Source: JBCCEV01 sp039030125 (lineage in GTDB: Bacteria > Pseudomonadota > Gammaproteobacteria > Ga0077536). Taken from it: a DNA stretch of 26,163 nucleotides. The DNA lies in assembly GCA_039030125.1 (NCBI GenBank), contig JBCCEV010000045.1, forward strand, positions 1 through 26,163, in the 5' to 3' direction. Numbering within the stretch: position 1 is the stretch's first letter; the number at the start of each line of letters is the position of its first letter. Below are positions 25,901-26,163 of this stretch, in pieces. A program made the translations under genes and the position numbers. The notes below the pieces were generated by a model. The model searched no databases and was not told the origin of the DNA. It saw only the letters and a list, made by a program, of their open reading frames with translations.

Positions 25901-26163
25901 GTAGCTGGGGCGCTGAAAGCGAGCTCCAACTCGACGCTCACCGGCACGGTGGTGATGGCGGCGAATTCGACGGTAGACGTTGATACTGGGATCACGTTGA
26001 TGCTAAACGGGGTCGTCAGCGGCGCTTTCAACCTGACCAAGCAGGACGCTGGCATTTTAGTGCTAGGTGGTACGAACACTTACACGGGTAACACGGTGGT
26101 GAGTGCAGGGACGTTGCGGGCGGGTGCAGCGGATGTGATTGCTGCGAGTGCGCTGTTGGATCT
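16901..26163 (+). CDS. Giant TpsA exoprotein (filamentous haemagglutinin-type adhesin), 3' end outside window
   Basis: Open reading frame of at least 3087 codons from ATG 16901 to the right edge; sampled stretches at the start, near 18480, 20040 and at the end all stay in this frame. Residues 1-47 are a long signal peptide: a very basic N-region (about 24 residues, Arg/Lys-rich), a hydrophobic core, and a cut near VFA|AP. Residues about 50-290 are the TPS haemagglutination-activity domain, with NRLAIEWQSFNI, NPSAIFGQV and NPNGVFFG (130-137). A typical TpsA segment follows, with VVLWADDTTYFYGDISADGG and LLLDPG (510-515). From residue about 690 onward there are about 23 autotransporter-associated beta-strand repeats, Gly/Thr/Ala-rich, predicted beta-helix. 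It is secreted by the adjacent TpsB to the cell surface, where adhesion or aggregation is the usual role. Whether it ends in a cleavage, anchoring or toxin domain cannot be seen. Confidence 0.95.
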   Translation, partial: MSKRNSRLTKRTRRRKPASFKRTSLATGVRLALPGLALGLNALPVFAAPQGGQVVGGTGGIDQSAANLTVVNQASNRLAIEWQSFNINRSETVQFNQPGVNAAALNRILDQNPSAIFGQVKANGQVFLMNPNGVFFGRTARVDVGGLVAGGMDISVQDFMSGNYKLQAIDGKKGRVVNRGEIIGDEVALVGKSVSNEGVILATAGRVSLVAGNAATVDFDGDGLLRFTVDEAVIEQAEALSLTDSDGNPIDDGPVTDQVSNTGTINADGGDILISASATDGIFNNLINNQGVMTAARIDNSGGTIRLVATGTNNSVINTGTMTAAAGDAPSDGGTISIAAANFENTGAVKADARDGDGGTIAINVEKFNRHADDAVVSATSTDGGEGGYVELTGETIALEDQTLVDVSGASGGGTALIGGDYRGENENVDNAEITFVASDASVKADAVETGDGGKVVLWADDTTYFYGDISADGGATSGDGGFVEVSGKETLVFKGNVTTDATNGETGQLLLDPGTLTVIDAAAGGDQDTELTVTATIGEVLSGVADVGGNTISWGAIDSLLDTVSITLEATGLITINDVTGAAGGVITTADLVTLDLSANSLTITSTTANVVFTDANDVIRTEGGAITINAAGGTSALGGFNTTGGGGGQSGAVTLNIAAGSFGDVTTGGSDFTVNSAGAVTQVAGKTIQGASALVKQGTGTLTLDQANTFTGTTTISAGTIALANSGGLGSDTGNTIINGGTLELQVDITSGEDFNIQGAGVGSAGAITAEGGAARSLATGTTVTLEGNATIGGSQNLTITDAVVENVGPFGLTKAGAGTLTMSAAATYTGATSVTAGTLAAGSGAADVIATSSGLDVSALATFDLGDTDQNVVALTGAGNVTNSLAAANLDVTGTGTGTFSGIIADGTGALSLTKSGAGGTLTLSGANTYTGVTNVSGAGGTLVAADASALGTAAAGTTVASGAALETTFITGTSSEAIAITGTGVGGTGALRVNNASGTATLNGVVSGAGSVRKEGAGTFVLGGTNTYTGVTEINAGTLQVAGGDGIGDTSAVTISATGTLDLNGTNETIGSLASSAAGASVTLGAGTLTTGGNNTSTSFDGVISGTGGLTKVGTMTFTLAQAATYTGNTVVSAGTLQAGAADVIATSASLDLDGGTFDLNGNDQNVAALLDTTGTGTVTSSIAGAANLDVTGTATNAFDGIIQDGSGTVSLTKSGVGGTLTLSGANTYSGVTTVTGGTLAVANAAGLGAATGNTVVNGGTVELQVDIANGEDFNIQGAGVSSAGAITAEGGAARSLGAGSVVTLEGNATIGGTQNLTITDAVGQNVGPFALTKVGAGVLTLSAASTYTGNTIVSAGTLRAGAADVIATSALLDLDGGTFDLNGFDQNVIALIDTTSTGTVTNNAVATAANLDVTGTGTNTFDGVIQDGTSAVSLTKSGGGGTLTLAGANTYTGVTTVTGGTVAVANATGLGDATGNTVVNGGTVELQADIANGEDFNIQGAGVGSAGAITAEGGAARSLGAGTVVTLEADASIGGTQNLTITEAVGQNVGPFGLTKVGAGVLTLSAAATYTGNTVVSAGTLSAGVADVIATSALLDLDGGTFDLNGNDQNIIALTDTTGTGTVTSGVVGAVNVDVTGTGTNTFDGVIQDGSGTVSLTKSGAGGTLTLAGANTFTGATTISGAGGTLQAGAANVLQNSSGLDVGAGTTFDTNGAIQTVVALTGDGTVESSAGLGTLIHTGTSTFAGTLQNGAGQLRINKGTGGTFTLTGNNTYTGPTQISGGILQAGSVNAIGDTSQVNMGGGATLDLNGFDQTIGALISGSATASVTLGSGTLTYGDATASLSYAGTITGTGGIIKQGSGTSVFTNTGNAYTGATTVTAGTLQLGAAGVIADGSALVVNTGGTFDLNDFNETVASLAGTGGTVDLGSATLTYGDANNLTYAGAIIGTGGITKQGVGISTLSGANTFTGNTVVSAGTLAAGILNAISTSALLDLDGGTFDLNGFDQDVIALTDTTGTGTVTSGIAGAVNLDVTGTGTNTFDGVIEDGTGTVSLTKSGAGGTLTLAGTNTYTGATNVSGVGATLVASNASALGTAAAGTTVVSGAALEMTFTSGTSSEAVSIAGTGVGGTGALRLNNASGTGTLTGAVTGAGSVRKEGAGTFVLGGANTYSGVTEVNAGELEAGSTTAIGDTSAVTVAAGAVLDLNGNNETIGSLAGATGASVTLGAGTLTTGGDGTSTTYSGTISGTGGLTKVGGGTFILDNTGNAYTGATTVTAGTLQLGAAGVIADGSALVVNSGTFDLNDFNETVASLAGAGGTVDLGSATLIYGDANNLSYAGAIIGTGGITKQGVGISTLNGANTYTGNTVVSAGTLAAGILNAISTSALLDLDGGTFDLNGFDQDVIALTDTTGTGTVTSGIAGAVNLDVTGTGTNTFDGGIENGTGTVSLTKSGAGGTLTLANNNTYTGVTSITGGTLRITNIGALGDATGNTVVNGGTLDVGVTGTLAEVLNIQGTGANGGSGGALDASVSGVVLDSAASPLTLDGAATIRTADSVILAISDVIAGAFDLSLGTAGPGTVDGTINLNAANTYTGQTNVAADTIVVANDVSALGAGAGATVVDGTLRLSNGGGDVTFDEVITLNASSFLAASGAGTTRVDSAAGNFTLAGDANLNGGTGTLSIQDVMIGAGGFSTSIGTVALTQANTFNGNILMQGGSTLQIANAAALGNNTGTTTLTGATLEFVSGAGLAGTTIDEVILLGNSGGFDSRILQNDGTGTVTIDHSGAGVFSLIDPDGVLEAVAGGTLQIDDVVNGAGGFDKRGAGVAVLTQANGYTGATVVTAGTLRVTNATGLGTSGGGVGVNGTSVTSGATLELNNINGTVTEEIAIAGTGVSSAGALRVDTVAGATTTTLNGVISGTGDVRKVSAGTLALGGVNTYTGVTNIDGGTVQVTDAAGLGSSGGGLGTDGTTVANGATLDFALGGGSSGEELSISGAGDGVAGALKASSNSTLTGTVVMAANSTVDVDTGITLMLNGVVSGAFNLTKQDAGILVLGGTNTYTGNTVVSAGTLRAGAADVIAASALLD
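19739..20250 (+). repeat. Dispersed tpsA duplication, copy 1 (second copy 23162-23670)
   Basis: A block encoding ADASALGTAAAGTT, then GALRVNNASGT, VRKEGAGTFVLGG and GDTSAVT through to GTGGLTKVG recurs about 3.42 kb downstream. The offset is 3423 bp at the ASALG and VRKEGAG motifs and 3420 bp at LTKVG. The copies are in frame and clearly related but more diverged than the 1.18-kb pair. Confidence 0.75.
20240..21920 (+). repeat. Tandem super-repeat of about 669 bp inside tpsA
   Basis: The LTK motif recurs at 20240, 20906 and 21575 (steps of 666 and 669 bp), and GEDFNIQGAG recurs at 20729 and 21398 (669 bp). Each super-unit holds two PATR units plus a GNTVVNGGTVELQ-GEDFNIQ-QNLTITDAV block. The third copy is partial and diverges near 21920. 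A related, more diverged block lies at about 19110-19480 (GEDFNIQ at 19166). All lengths are multiples of three. Confidence 0.8.
22514..23088 (+). repeat. Near-identical tpsA duplication, copy A (575 bp)
   Basis: Matches copy B at 23699-24270 with an offset of 1185 then 1182 bp, explained by one 3-bp gap. Positions 22898-23016 (119 bp) are identical to 24080-24198, including at synonymous sites. This indicates recent duplication or gene conversion. Confidence 0.85.
23699..24270 (+). repeat. Near-identical tpsA duplication, copy B (572 bp)
   Basis: Partner of copy A. It is one codon shorter near the NTGG/NSG difference and otherwise in the same frame. Differences cluster in the first 250 bp, while the second half is almost unchanged. 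The segment between the copies (23089-23698) is itself a second copy of the 19739-20250 block. Confidence 0.85.

Larger units (their letters stand above)
18986..26163 (+). repeat. Array of about 23 PATR-like beta-strand repeats in TpsA
   Basis: The unit signature is L-T-K-x-G-A-G-T-L-T-L-x-x-A-N-T-Y-T-G-x-T-x-V-x-x-G-T-L, as in autotransporter-associated beta-strand (PATR) repeats. Instances begin for example at 18986, 19343, 19646, 19946, 20240, 20906, 21575, 23369 and 23660; the last is cut by the window edge. Many units are spaced about 300 bp. DNA between them carries GTFDLNG, GTGTVT and NLDVTGTGTNTFDG modules that recur in different orders. Confidence 0.85.

Noticed and set aside
17389..26079. 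Long series of minus-strand open frames opposite tpsA (Val/Pro/Ala-rich translations)
   Set aside because: They are mirror images of the Gly/Thr/Ala codon pattern of the plus-strand repeats, lack ribosome sites and family motifs, and repeat with the same periodicity as tpsA.
18986..26163. CRISPR array or mobile-element repeats
   Set aside because: The repeats are long, degenerate, contiguous and strictly in frame with one ORF; there are no short identical repeats with unique spacers and no terminal inverted repeats or transposase.
16901..26163. Type Va autotransporter
   Set aside because: The N-terminus is a TPS domain and a TpsB transporter gene lies directly upstream; no barrel is visible in the window, although the end is missing.

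Overview
The window looks like a piece of a moderately GC-rich proteobacterial chromosome or contig, most likely gammaproteobacterial. This is inferred from the ygfX homologue, the gph-ubiG pair and the sdhC-sdhD-sdhA order; I cannot assign a genus. Thirteen protein genes are supported, plus a short gene fragment at the left edge.

Left part (1-4700): respiratory-chain genes. On the minus strand lie an SDHAF4-type (DUF1674) succinate dehydrogenase assembly factor, sdhC, sdhD and the first ~276 codons of sdhA. SdhA homology stops abruptly near position 95. From there to the window edge another minus-strand frame encodes a dihydrodipicolinate-synthase-family fragment, so this is a chimeric junction or a real rearrangement. 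A ygfX-like membrane protein gene lies on the plus strand, divergent from the SDHAF4 gene. Next come a squalene/phytoene-synthase-fold protein lacking the aspartate-rich motifs (NDUFAF6-like), gph and ubiG, all minus strand.

Middle part (4716-13304): a minus-strand signalling cluster. In transcription order it encodes an adenylate cyclase-FHA protein, a PP2C phosphatase, a very large transmembrane Ser/Thr kinase with a C-terminal FGE-sulfatase (SUMF1-like) domain, and a second single-pass protein ending in an FGE-like domain. Spacings are 14-74 bp, and the run continues with 1-15 bp gaps into ubiG, gph and the NDUFAF6-like gene, so seven genes may share transcripts. Five of these seven genes probably start with GTG.

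Right part (13605-26163): a plus-strand two-partner secretion locus, divergent from the signalling cluster across a 300-bp intergenic region. It encodes a membrane-anchored parvulin-type peptidyl-prolyl isomerase, a TpsB outer-membrane transporter with an unusual proline/arginine repeat N-terminus, and a giant TpsA exoprotein. TpsA runs off the right edge after at least 3087 codons. It has a TPS haemagglutination-type N-terminus followed by about 23 autotransporter-associated beta-strand (PATR-like) repeats, several duplicated at the DNA level.

The most interesting hypothesis is that the kinase/phosphatase/FHA-cyclase/FGE module controls or senses the surface adhesin system encoded divergently next to it. 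Only the adjacency is seen; the functional link is inference.
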